From positions 1 to 64,000 of the forward strand of contig CAIRCU010000012.1 of NCBI GenBank assembly GCA_903877165.1: a DNA stretch of 64,000 nt, in the 5' to 3' direction. Positions within the stretch are counted from its first letter, which is position 1; each line of letters begins with the position of its first letter. This document shows, piece by piece, positions 44,648-52,483 of the stretch. The notes under the pieces were generated by a model. It saw only the letters and a program-made list of their open reading frames with translations, searched no databases and had not been told where the DNA came from. A program made the position numbers and the translations under genes. This DNA comes from Methanobacteriota archaeon (GTDB lineage Archaea > Thermoplasmatota > E2 > DHVEG-1).

Positions 44648-45787
44648 TTAGAGTCCGAGGCGCCTGGCGATGACCATGCGTTGGACTTCGCTAGTGCCTT
44701 CGCCAATCTGGCAGAGTTTGACGTCCCGGTAGAAGCGCTCTAGGGGCAGATCGCGCATGTAGCCGTTGCCGCCGTAGATCTGGATGGCGGTTCTAGTGGC
44801 TTTCATGGCGATGCCGGAGGCGAAGAGCTTGGCCATGGAGGCCTCCATGCTGAACGGCTGGTTCTGGTCCTCTAGGAACGCAGCGCGGTAGACGAGGAGT
44901 CGGGCGGCATCGATGTCGGTTGCCATGTCGGCCAGCATCCATTGGATCGCCTGGTTCTTGCCGATGGGTTTGCCGAACTGCTCCCGGGTCTTGGCATACT
45001 GCAGGCTTTCGTCGAACGCGCCCTGGGCGATGCCGACGGACATAGCGCCGACAGCGGTGCGTCCACGGTCCAGGATGCCCATGGCGCCGACGAACCCGAG
45101 GTCTTTTTCGCCGAGGAGATTTTCTTTGGGGACTTTGCAGTTCTCCAGGATGAGTTCGACGGTGTGGCTGCCGCGCAGACCGAGCTTGTCTTCGACGACT
45201 CCTACCTTGAAGCCGGGGGTGTCTTTTTCGACGATGAAGGCGCTGATGCCTTTTGCTCCCTTGGTCTTGTCGGTCTTGGCCATGACTGTGGTGACGGTGG
45301 CGATGTCGCCGCTGGTGATGAACTGTTTGCTGCCGTTGAGGACCCAGTGGTCGCCTTCCAGGAATGCTGTGGTCTTCATGCCTGCGGCGTCGGAGCCGGA
45401 GCTCGGCTCGGTGAGCGCCCAGGCCGCCAGGTTCTCACCCGTCAGCAGTTTGGGGAGGTACTTGTGGCGCTGCTGCTCCGTGCCTTTCTCGAAAATATGG
45501 CCGACGCCCAGTGAGTTGTGTGCCTCAATGGTGATTCCGGTTGAGCCGCAGACACGGGAGATTTCTTCGAGTGCGATCATGTAGCTGAGGCGGTCGATGC
45601 CAGCGCCGCCGTATTTTTTGGGGACGGTCATCGACAGGAGGCCGAGTTTACCCATTTTCTTGTAGAGGTCCCATGGGAAGTATTCTTCCTTGTCGATTTT
45701 GGCGGCGAGGGGTTTGATCTCCTTGTTGGCGAACTCGCGGACCATGGTTTGGAACTGCTTCTGCTGTAAGGTAAGTGTGAAATCCAT
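44648..45787 (-). CDS. short-chain acyl-CoA dehydrogenase
   Basis: This 379-residue FAD enzyme oxidises acyl-CoA to the trans-2-enoyl-CoA. Markers: [56 protein letters not shown], the flavin-site [18 protein letters not shown], and [18 protein letters not shown]. The glutamate of EGTSE lies where medium- and short-chain dehydrogenases keep the catalytic base; isovaleryl-CoA dehydrogenases usually lack it there, so butyryl-, isobutyryl- or methylbutyryl-CoA is more likely than isovaleryl-CoA despite the leucine-pathway neighbours. First gene of a two-gene minus-strand unit with the acyl-CoA synthetase. Confidence 0.92.
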   Translation of the reverse strand: MDFTLTLQQKQFQTMVREFANKEIKPLAAKIDKEEYFPWDLYKKMGKLGLLSMTVPKKYGGAGIDRLSYMIALEEISRVCGSTGITIEAHNSLGVGHIFEKGTEQQRHKYLPKLLTGENLAAWALTEPSSGSDAAGMKTTAFLEGDHWVLNGSKQFITSGDIATVTTVMAKTDKTKGAKGISAFIVEKDTPGFKVGVVEDKLGLRGSHTVELILENCKVPKENLLGEKDLGFVGAMGILDRGRTAVGAMSVGIAQGAFDESLQYAKTREQFGKPIGKNQAIQWMLADMATDIDAARLLVYRAAFLEDQNQPFSMEASMAKLFASGIAMKATRTAIQIYGGNGYMRDLPLERFYRDVKLCQIGEGTSEVQRMVIARRLGL

Positions 45788-45818
45788 AGGCTTTTCCCAT
45801 CCCCTGCAATACCTTCAT

Positions 45819-45829
45819 TGATTTTAAGG
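45819..45829 (-). promoter_or_regulatory. TATA-like element before the acyl-CoA dehydrogenase
   Basis: CCTTAAAATC on the minus strand, about 37 bases before the ATG at 45787; the 130-base gap also serves the divergent CoA-transferase gene. Confidence 0.4.
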
Positions 45830-45918
45830 TTGCGCTACAGGAATAGAAGCGACAGTTTTTAGTAGGATACTGCGGTTTCTATCTCGTGGGTTGTTTTTCA
45901 ACTACTGGTGAGTCGAGA

Positions 45919-47724
45919 ATGACTGGTGACGAGTCCTTTGTTCTGCAGGCTGGGTCTGGGAAGCTAGTAGGCTGGCATGATCCTGATGAGAACCGGGCGT
46001 GGGTTGCTTCTAACAAGAGCCGCAGCCTCGTCGATAAACGGATGACGGCGGAGGAGGCGGTCCGGTCGTTCGTCGCTGATAGGTCGTTTCTGGCGATGGG
46101 CGGATTTGGACACGTACGCGTCTCCATGGCCATGGTCTACGAAATGATCCGTCAGCACAAACGGCATCTGACGATGGCGGGGAAGACCGCGGTGCATGAC
46201 CTGGATGTGCTCGTGGGTGCCGGCTGCGTGGATGCGGTGGAGGTGGCGTATGCGTTTGGCCATGAGCTACGGGGGCTGTCGCCGGCCTCACGTCGTGCGG
46301 TTGAGACCGGTCGGTGTAAGGTTCTCGGTGAAATTAGCAACGCGGGATACCAGTGGCGGTTCCTGGCGGGAATGATGGGATTGCCGTTCATCCCAAGCCG
46401 AGTGATGCTCGGGACGGATACGCTTGCGCATAGCTCTGCCAAGGTTGTTTCAGATCCGTTCAGCGGCAAACCCGTGTGCCTGCTGCCCGCCTGTTATCCT
46501 GATGTGGCCGTGATCCATGTGCCTCGGTGTGATCAGTTTGGGAACGCACAGATCGATGGGATCATGGTGGAGGATTTCGAACTAGCGCGTGCGTCACGGC
46601 GGGTGATCCTCACGACGGAGAAGATCGTCGCGTCATCGAAGATCCGGTCGGAGCCATGGAAGACGGTGATCCCGTTCTATCTCGTGGACGCGGTCGTCCA
46701 CGTGCCGTACGGGTCCCATCCCTGCCAAATGCCGTACTCGTATTTCTTCGATGAGCAGCATATCGGCGAGTGGCTGGCTGTGTCAAAGACTGACGAGGGC
46801 GTGAAAAAGTATCTTGAGACGTATGTGTACGGATGTGACGACCATAAAGAGTACTTGAAGAGGATTGGAGGGTCGCGCACGTTACAACGGCTGCGGCAGA
46901 TTGAACATTTCGAACGGGAGATGACGGCGCCGTGGATTAAGAGAAGTGAGGGGAAAGCCAAGGCAGGGTATTCGTCCACTGAACTGCTGGCTTCTGCGGC
47001 TGCACATGCGCTGGAGGACGGCAAATCGGTTTTTGTGGGTACGGGTCTTCCGATGATTGCGGCGATGCTGGCGCAGCGGACGCACGCGCCGAACCTGCTG
47101 CTGGTGTTCGAAGCTGGTGGTATCGGCCCGCAGATGCCGGTCTTGCCTATTTCTGTGGGGGATTCGCGGACGTTCTATCACGCGGTCGCTGCATCAAGCA
47201 TGCATGACACCATGTCGATGAGCCAAGCAGGGTTTCTGGACTTTGGGTTCCTTGGGGCGGCGCAGATTGACCGCTATGGGAACATCAACACGACGGTGAT
47301 CGGACCGTACGAGCATCCCGTGGTGCGGCTGCCGGGTAGTGGCGGGGCCAATGATGTCGGGACGACGTGTCATCGGACGATTATCCTGATGCGGCAGGAC
47401 AAGGAGCGGTTCCTTCCCAAGGTGGATTTCTTGACGACGCCGGGATATCTGGATGGCGCTGGGTCGCGAGAGCGGCATGGGTTACCCAAGGATAGTGGTC
47501 CGTATCGGGTGATCACGCAGCTGGGGGTGTACGGATTCATGCCAGAGACGAAGCAGATGATGCTCGTGTCGCTTCATCCTGGAGTTACCGTCGAGATGGT
47601 GCAAGAGAACAGTGGTTTTCCGATCTTGATCCCAAAACAGGTGGGTCAGACGCCTGCTCCGACGGCGAAGGAACGTACAATCCTTCGGAAGATCGACCCT
47701 GCGGGCATCGTCATCCAAAAATAA
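45919..47724 (+). CDS. fused alpha-beta family I CoA-transferase
   Basis: About 601 residues that join both halves of a family I (glutaconate/oxoacid type) CoA-transferase. The alpha-like half (about 30-330) has VRSFVADRSFLAMGGFG, DVAVIHVPRCDQFGNAQIDG and PYGSHPCQMPYSYFFD. The beta-like half (about 355-600) has AAHALEDGKSVFVGTGLP, the putative catalytic glutamate E398 in LLVFEAGGIGP, DFGFLGAAQIDRYGNINTT and LPGSGGANDVGTTCHRT. In most organisms these are separate subunits. The ATG at 45919 is used, with GGTGAG upstream, rather than the GTG at 45886. It probably activates a 2-hydroxy or 3-oxo acid with CoA from an acyl-CoA; the substrate is unknown. Confidence 0.85.
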   Translation: MTGDESFVLQAGSGKLVGWHDPDENRAWVASNKSRSLVDKRMTAEEAVRSFVADRSFLAMGGFGHVRVSMAMVYEMIRQHKRHLTMAGKTAVHDLDVLVGAGCVDAVEVAYAFGHELRGLSPASRRAVETGRCKVLGEISNAGYQWRFLAGMMGLPFIPSRVMLGTDTLAHSSAKVVSDPFSGKPVCLLPACYPDVAVIHVPRCDQFGNAQIDGIMVEDFELARASRRVILTTEKIVASSKIRSEPWKTVIPFYLVDAVVHVPYGSHPCQMPYSYFFDEQHIGEWLAVSKTDEGVKKYLETYVYGCDDHKEYLKRIGGSRTLQRLRQIEHFEREMTAPWIKRSEGKAKAGYSSTELLASAAAHALEDGKSVFVGTGLPMIAAMLAQRTHAPNLLLVFEAGGIGPQMPVLPISVGDSRTFYHAVAASSMHDTMSMSQAGFLDFGFLGAAQIDRYGNINTTVIGPYEHPVVRLPGSGGANDVGTTCHRTIILMRQDKERFLPKVDFLTTPGYLDGAGSRERHGLPKDSGPYRVITQLGVYGFMPETKQMMLVSLHPGVTVEMVQENSGFPILIPKQVGQTPAPTAKERTILRKIDPAGIVIQK

Positions 47725-47771
47725 GACATGTTTCGCAAGGTCGTCATATTGGCGTTTGAAAAAAAGAAATT

Positions 47772-47780
47772 CTTATAATT
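47772..47780 (+). promoter_or_regulatory. TATA box of the thiolase-DUF35 pair
   Basis: CTTATAATT, about 74 bases before the ATG at 47850, leaving a leader of about 45 bases with a GAGGAG ribosome-binding site at about 47839-47844. Confidence 0.45.
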
Positions 47781-47849
47781 CCACAGGTGTTTACCATGTC
47801 GGGGCGCTCATCCCTGTGATGAGTCTGAGGTTATCAGAGGAGAAAAGGC

Positions 47850-49100
47850 ATGGGAGAACGAGTCTGTATTGTTGGTGGAGCGACGACGCCGTTTGACTAT
47901 GGTGCGACCGGATTTGAGAGCATCGAGGGTGGTGCTGCGGATTGCGTGCGGGAGGCGATGCAGGACCTCCCTGAGTTTCGTTTACGTGATCTGGATCTGA
48001 TGCTGTATTCGCATTTCTCGGTGCACTTCGGACATCAGCTCGCACCGGAGTGGATCATCCATGACCATCTGGGATTGGCTGGGCTGCCGCACTACCGCGT
48101 GGAGAACGGCGGCAACACCGGTGGCTCAGCATTGTACGCGGCGGCGCTCGCCGTGATGTCCGGGCACCACAAGGCAGTAGGGATCGTGGGCTGGGAGACC
48201 ATGGACTCCGTGTCGCAGTCCCAGGGTAGCGAGTTCATCGCCCTCGCCTCCGATATCCGCTACGAGCTCCTGGTCGGTGGCATCTATCCGATTTACTATG
48301 CAGCGATGGCGAACAAGTGGATGAAAGAAAACCATGTGACCGAGGAGGACGTCGCTAGCATCGCTGCGAAGAATAAGAATAACGCCATGGACAATCCCAA
48401 GGCGCAGTGGTACCGCAACGAGCACCGGTACATCACCGTGGATGATGTCATGAAATCCAGGCTCATCGCGTATCCTATAAAGAAATATGATTGTAGTTTA
48501 ATGTCGCGGGGCGTCGCGTTCCTCATCGTCTGCAACGAGGCCTACGCCAAGAAGGTCAACCCGGATGGGTACGTCACCGTCGACGGCATGGGGCTGTCGA
48601 GCTGCACGATACGGGCCGGGGACCGTATCAACTACCCTTCATGGAAGGAGCGGTACGGACCTGGGTATCCGGATATGACGGAGTTCGCGGCATGCCGCTG
48701 CTCCGCGGAACAGGCCTATAAGATGGCGGGGATTAAGGATCCGCTGCATCAGATTGATTTCGGGGAGATCCATGATGCGTTCTCGACGTCTGAGGCGCAG
48801 ATTTACAAGGCGCTGGGACTCGCCGACGGCGAGCACATCACCCAGTTCCTCCGCGACCACAGCACGCATATGGACGGGCAGATTCCCATGAACCCGGGTG
48901 GAGGCTTGCTTGGGTACGGTCATCCGGTGGGCGCCACGGGACTCATGAGCACGATTGAATGTTACTATCAGCTCGCCGGGATGATTCCGCGGAAGCATTT
49001 GAGCACCAAGACGCAGGTCTCTAACCCGGAGTGCGGCATTGTGAACAGCCATGCGGGGACGGGGACGAGTATCTCTAATTTCATCCTTCGGAGGCCGTGA
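47850..49100 (+). CDS. SCP-x-type thiolase (acetyl-CoA acetyltransferase family)
   Basis: 416 residues of the archaeal thiolase group that works together with DUF35 proteins. Seen are the N-terminal RVCIVGGATTPFDYG, RVENGGNTGGSALYAAALAV (in this group the usual nucleophilic-cysteine segment reads NGGNTGG here, without an obvious Cys), HDAFSTSEAQIYKALG, and the C-terminal MNPGGGLLGYGHPVGATG plus PECGIVNSHAGTGTS. Because the usual cysteine after the GG turn is missing, condensation by the classical ping-pong route is uncertain. The next gene starts at its stop codon and encodes the zinc/OB-fold partner, as in archaeal acetoacetyl-CoA thiolase complexes. Confidence 0.85.
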   Translation: MGERVCIVGGATTPFDYGATGFESIEGGAADCVREAMQDLPEFRLRDLDLMLYSHFSVHFGHQLAPEWIIHDHLGLAGLPHYRVENGGNTGGSALYAAALAVMSGHHKAVGIVGWETMDSVSQSQGSEFIALASDIRYELLVGGIYPIYYAAMANKWMKENHVTEEDVASIAAKNKNNAMDNPKAQWYRNEHRYITVDDVMKSRLIAYPIKKYDCSLMSRGVAFLIVCNEAYAKKVNPDGYVTVDGMGLSSCTIRAGDRINYPSWKERYGPGYPDMTEFAACRCSAEQAYKMAGIKDPLHQIDFGEIHDAFSTSEAQIYKALGLADGEHITQFLRDHSTHMDGQIPMNPGGGLLGYGHPVGATGLMSTIECYYQLAGMIPRKHLSTKTQVSNPECGIVNSHAGTGTSISNFILRRP

Positions 49101-49102
49101 CG

Positions 49103-49777
49103 ATGGCGGAGAGTGTGGTGATGGAGCAGAAAAGGAGGAAAACAAAATATGCTGTTGAGCCGAACTTCACGGAGAAGAAACAGTTCCGGCCTGCGGGCGT
49201 GCAGGAGACGGGTTTGGCCTTCGTCGGCTACGAGGTCTCCGATGACCGGCAGACGATGAACCAGTTCCTCCATTATGACCAGTTGTACACGATTCGTCAT
49301 GGGAAGAACAGCCCGTTCTTCATCGGACTGCTCGAGGGGAAGATCATGGGGACGCGGTGTCCGCGGTGCGGGACGACCTGGGTGCCGATACGTACTCATT
49401 GTTGGAGTCTTGATTGCGACCTGGTGGAGACGGACTGGGTGGAGATGCCGCTAACTGCGACCGTGCATACGTGGACGGTGGCGGGATGGAGCGGCCGGTC
49501 GTCGTTGAAACGCCTGCCCATCATCCTGGTGTACGCGGTGATCGGGGACAGCAGTGTCGCTATTGCGAACGAGCTGCACGGGGTGAAGCCCTGGGATGTG
49601 GAGTTCGGCATGCCGCTCAAAGTTGTGTTCAAACCAAAGGACCAGCGGCAGGGTGTCATCACGGATTTCCATTTTGAGCCGGCGGACGGCTGGCGGCCGG
49701 GGCCGATGACTGCGGAGAAGCTGCGGATCAAGGAGCTCGTCGAGCCGGTCTACGAGTGGGTCAAGACCCTGAAATAA
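49103..49777 (+). CDS. DUF35 (zinc ribbon plus OB-fold) acyl-CoA-binding partner protein
   Basis: About 224 residues. A zinc-ribbon rubredoxin-like segment GTRCPRCGTTWVPIRTHCW with SLDC gives four cysteines, followed by an OB-fold domain (PLTATVHTWTVAGW to about FGMPLKVVF). Such proteins tether thiolases and HMG-CoA synthase in archaea by binding the CoA moiety. The ATG at 49103 lies eight bases after GGAGG; a GTG at 49097 overlapping the thiolase stop is also possible. The N-terminal 80 residues (basic, then FIGLLEGKIMG) are longer than in minimal DUF35 proteins. Confidence 0.85.
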   Translation: MAESVVMEQKRRKTKYAVEPNFTEKKQFRPAGVQETGLAFVGYEVSDDRQTMNQFLHYDQLYTIRHGKNSPFFIGLLEGKIMGTRCPRCGTTWVPIRTHCWSLDCDLVETDWVEMPLTATVHTWTVAGWSGRSSLKRLPIILVYAVIGDSSVAIANELHGVKPWDVEFGMPLKVVFKPKDQRQGVITDFHFEPADGWRPGPMTAEKLRIKELVEPVYEWVKTLK

Positions 49778-49806
49778 AGCACAGCAAAATAAGTGTGTTC
49801 AACCTC

Positions 49807-50118
49807 CTAGAGTTGTGCTTTGATAAAGTCCATGAGCTGCTGCTTCGTGAATGGTTTACTGAGGAACGCGTCTTGTGGCTCCTGTGTTTTCGCCCGAGGT
49901 TTCACCGGGTAGAGAGCAGTCATGGTGCTGCCCGGGATACGACGGTTGACCAAAATGAGGTCGACGAGGTCCTCTTTTCTGTTGTCGAGCTGTGCGACAG
50001 CCTCGCGGTTGGTTGACGCAGACAAGACTGCGATGTGCTCTTCGGCGAGGAACGTGGCGATGGTGGTTTGAAGCTTTGGCTCATCGTCAACAACCATGAT
50101 CGTCGGCACGCGTCCCAT
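49807..50118 (-). CDS. degenerate response-regulator receiver domain
   Basis: This 103-residue stand-alone receiver starts PTIMVVDDEPKLQTT (acidic pair D11-D12), and the conserved lysine is K88 in FLSKPF. The residue expected to be the phosphorylated aspartate is Asn58 (LILVNRRIPG), read directly from the codon AAC. It also lacks about 15-20 residues relative to a full CheY fold between beta3 and the lysine. It is therefore likely a phosphorylation-independent pseudo-receiver. No histidine kinase is nearby. It is divergent from the HD-domain gene, with the two TATA boxes within 30 bases of each other. Confidence 0.8.
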   Translation of the reverse strand: MGRVPTIMVVDDEPKLQTTIATFLAEEHIAVLSASTNREAVAQLDNRKEDLVDLILVNRRIPGSTMTALYPVKPRAKTQEPQDAFLSKPFTKQQLMDFIKAQL

Positions 50119-50156
50119 TCTCCATCCTTCGGCGTAGTCCGAATCCCCTGTGGAGT

Positions 50157-50165
50157 CTTATATGC
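50157..50165 (-). promoter_or_regulatory. TATA box of the receiver-domain gene
   Basis: CATATAAGA on the minus strand, about 43 bases before the ATG at 50118. Confidence 0.55.
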
Positions 50166-50180
50166 TTTTGCACGACAAGG

Positions 50181-50187
50181 TTTAAAT
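50181..50187 (+). promoter_or_regulatory. TATA box of the HD-aIF1A-RIO1-KH cluster
   Basis: TTTAAAT, about 29 bases before the ATG at 50213; leaderless mRNA predicted. Confidence 0.55.
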
Positions 50188-50212
50188 CACAGCCGCCTGC
50201 TACGTCCATCCA

Positions 50213-50767
50213 ATGATTACACGGGAACAAGCACTCGTCCTCCTGAAGAAATACCTGCGGACGAAGAACCTCCAGAAGCATTCCTATGCGGTCGAGGCGA
50301 TCATGCGGGCGACCGCGGAACGTCTTAAAGAGGATCCTGACCTCTGGGCGATCACCGGGCTGGTGCATGACCTCGATTTCGATTTCACCAAGGAGGAGCC
50401 CGAGAAGCACGCACTCATGACCGTCGATCTCGTCGGCGAGCTGCTCCCGGAGGAATCCGTCAACGCCATCAAGGCGCATAACTTCGAGTACACCATGCAG
50501 ATCCCGCAGACCTACCTTGACAAAGGGTTGATCGCGGCGGATGCGGTCTCCGGACTCATCATCGCCGCAGCATTGGTGATGCCGTCGAAGAAACTCGCGG
50601 ACGTCACCACCAGTACCCTGAGCGCTAAATTCAAGGATAAGTCGTTTGCAGCAGGCTGTAACCGAAAAAGAATTGAACTCTGTCAGGATACAGGATTAAC
50701 ACTGGAGCAATTCCTCAGCCTGAGTCTGAAGGCGTGTCAAGGGATTTCAGAGTCATTGGAGCTATAA
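50213..50767 (+). CDS. HD-domain protein
   Basis: 184 residues of the HD-superfamily metal-dependent phosphohydrolase type. The metal ligands are probably in KHSYAVEAIM (His near 24), ITGLVHDLDFDF (the HD pair), and KHALMTVDLVGE with NAIKAHN. The substrate is unknown; relatives act on nucleotides or nucleotide second messengers. It is the first gene of a tight plus-strand cluster whose other members serve translation and ribosome assembly; only 4 bases separate it from aIF1A. Confidence 0.8.
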   Translation: MITREQALVLLKKYLRTKNLQKHSYAVEAIMRATAERLKEDPDLWAITGLVHDLDFDFTKEEPEKHALMTVDLVGELLPEESVNAIKAHNFEYTMQIPQTYLDKGLIAADAVSGLIIAAALVMPSKKLADVTTSTLSAKFKDKSFAAGCNRKRIELCQDTGLTLEQFLSLSLKACQGISESLEL

Positions 50768-50771
50768 CCTC

Positions 50772-51143
50772 ATGTTAGTACAACAAGTCGGCTATCAAGG
50801 CACCCACGGGGGTGGCGGCCACGGGCATAGAAACAGCGGGGAAGGCGAGGAGTACTTCCGCCTGCCGCTGCCACGGCGCAACCAAAACGAGCTGTTCGCG
50901 GTCGCAGAACAGCTTATGGGCGGCTCCCGTATCCAAGTCGTCTGCGAGGATGGCAAAGGCCGTCTCGCCCGGATCCCCGGGAAGATGAAACGCAAAGCCC
51001 GCGTGCGTGCCGGCGACTTGTTGATCATCAAGCCCTGGGATATCCAGAACGAGAAGGCGGACATCGTGTTCCGCTACAGCCGCACGCAGGCGATCAGCCT
51101 GAGCAAGCGGCATCTCCTCCCTGAGGCCATTAATGTCTTCTGA
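50772..51143 (+). CDS. translation initiation factor aIF1A
   Basis: This 123-residue OB-fold protein binds the small ribosomal subunit and promotes initiation with aIF1 and initiator tRNA. The core RLPLPRRNQNELFAVAEQLMG with GSRIQVVCEDGKGRLARIPG and KARVRAGDLLIIKPWD is clear. The N-terminal 25 residues are unusual: glycine- and histidine-rich (GTHGGGGHGHRNSGEGE), a flexible tail. The start of RIO1 lies 11 bases inside this gene, a conserved archaeal arrangement. Confidence 0.95.
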   Translation: MLVQQVGYQGTHGGGGHGHRNSGEGEEYFRLPLPRRNQNELFAVAEQLMGGSRIQVVCEDGKGRLARIPGKMKRKARVRAGDLLIIKPWDIQNEKADIVFRYSRTQAISLSKRHLLPEAINVF

Positions 51144-51918
51144 TGAACTCCTCAGTGACCGATGGTTAAAGAAGCTGGACCGCACCTCCCAGGAGCTCGC
51201 CCAGCGAATCGGCATGGACCGCAAGACGTTCGGTGAGGTGTTCGATAAGACCACGTTGCTGCGGCTCAGCAAGCTGTTTTCCGATGGGACCCTTCAGCAG
51301 ATGGACTTCCCTATCTCAACGGGGAAGGAGGCGAACATCTTCCGGGCGACGACCCCAAAAGGAAAACTGGTGGCCGTCAAGATCTACCGCACGTCGAACC
51401 TGACGTTCAAGCACATCCTCACCTACATCGAAGGGGACCCCCGGTTCAAGCACAACATCAAAAGCCACCGCGACATCTTGGATGAGTGGGCGAAGAAGGA
51501 GTTCAAGAACCTCTCCAGGCTCCATGAGCTCGGCATACGGGTGCCTGCGCCCCTGAAGCGCCTGCACAACATCGTGGTTATGGAGTACATCGGCACGAAA
51601 GACAAGGCTGCGCCGATGCTCAAGGATGTCGACCCCCCGGACCCAAAGGCGGTGTACACCGAGGTCATGGCGTTTGTCACGAAGATGTACAAGGACAGAC
51701 TGGTCCACGCGGACCTCAGCCCGTTCAACATCTTGTTCTACAGGAGGAAACCCTACATCATCGACGTAGGCCAGGCGGTGCTGCTGGACCATCCGCAAGC
51801 CCTGGAGTTCCTGAAGCGAGACCTTAAAAACATCGTGCGGTATTTCCAGAAATACGGCATCAACGGAGACGACGAAAAGATCTACGCAAGGCTTACGAAA
51901 AAGGTGAAATCCTCATGA
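51133..51918 (+). CDS. RIO1-type serine protein kinase
   Basis: 261 residues. RIO kinases act in late maturation of the small ribosomal subunit. Seen: nucleotide loop ISTGKEANIFRA, catalytic Lys in LVAVKIYRTSNL, the RIO1-type stretch HILTYIEGDPRFK, the gatekeeper region VVMEYIGTKD, catalytic loop LVHADLSPFNIL, and metal-binding YIIDVGQAVLLDHP. It overlaps aIF1A by 11 bases and the KH gene by 4, so the three are one translational unit. Confidence 0.95.
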   Translation: MSSDELLSDRWLKKLDRTSQELAQRIGMDRKTFGEVFDKTTLLRLSKLFSDGTLQQMDFPISTGKEANIFRATTPKGKLVAVKIYRTSNLTFKHILTYIEGDPRFKHNIKSHRDILDEWAKKEFKNLSRLHELGIRVPAPLKRLHNIVVMEYIGTKDKAAPMLKDVDPPDPKAVYTEVMAFVTKMYKDRLVHADLSPFNILFYRRKPYIIDVGQAVLLDHPQALEFLKRDLKNIVRYFQKYGINGDDEKIYARLTKKVKSS

Positions 51919-52445
51919 GGTACGTCCGCATCCCCAAAGAGCGCGTCGGCGTCATCATCGGCCACAACGGCGAGACCAAACAGGCGATCGAGGAGACCGC
52001 CAGGGTCCGCATCGAGATCGACTCCGAGGAAGGCGAGGTGACGATCGCGGACCAAAATGCCCAGGATCCACTTATCGGCCTGAAAGTCGAGGACGTCGTA
52101 CGGGCCATCGGCCGCGGATTTTCGCCTGAGGCCGCCTTTCGTCTCTTTCGAGAAGACACCGAGTTATACATCTTCGACATCTACGACTACGCCGCCAAGA
52201 CAGAGTCACACCTGGAACGGGTCAAGGCACGCGTCATCGGCCGCGACGGGAAAACCAAGCGCGTCATCGAGTCCATCACTGGCGCCAGCGTCGTCATCTA
52301 CGGCCACACCGTAGGACTCATCGCGGATTTCGAAGGCATGGACATCGCGAAACGTGCGCTCGACATGCTGCTGGCCGGCAGTCAGCATCCCACCGTTTAC
52401 CGATTCCTAGAACGAGAAATGAAAAAAGTTCGACTTGGAATTTAA
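51915..52445 (+). CDS. KH-domain protein of the Dim2/Pno1 type
   Basis: This 176-residue protein has two KH domains: VRIPKERVGVIIGHNGETKQAIEE (GxxG loop HNGE) and VKARVIGRDGKTKRVIES (GxxG loop RDGK). A linker VEDVVRAIGRGFSPEAAFRLF is diagnostic of the archaeal homologue of eukaryotic Dim2/Pno1, which binds the 3' end region of small-subunit rRNA. It starts at an ATG sharing ATGA with the RIO1 stop, in line with joint work in ribosome assembly. Confidence 0.93.
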   Translation: MRYVRIPKERVGVIIGHNGETKQAIEETARVRIEIDSEEGEVTIADQNAQDPLIGLKVEDVVRAIGRGFSPEAAFRLFREDTELYIFDIYDYAAKTESHLERVKARVIGRDGKTKRVIESITGASVVIYGHTVGLIADFEGMDIAKRALDMLLAGSQHPTVYRFLEREMKKVRLGI

Positions 52446-52483
52446 TAATACAGATATTGTCTATTATTTACCGGCTTTTTCTG

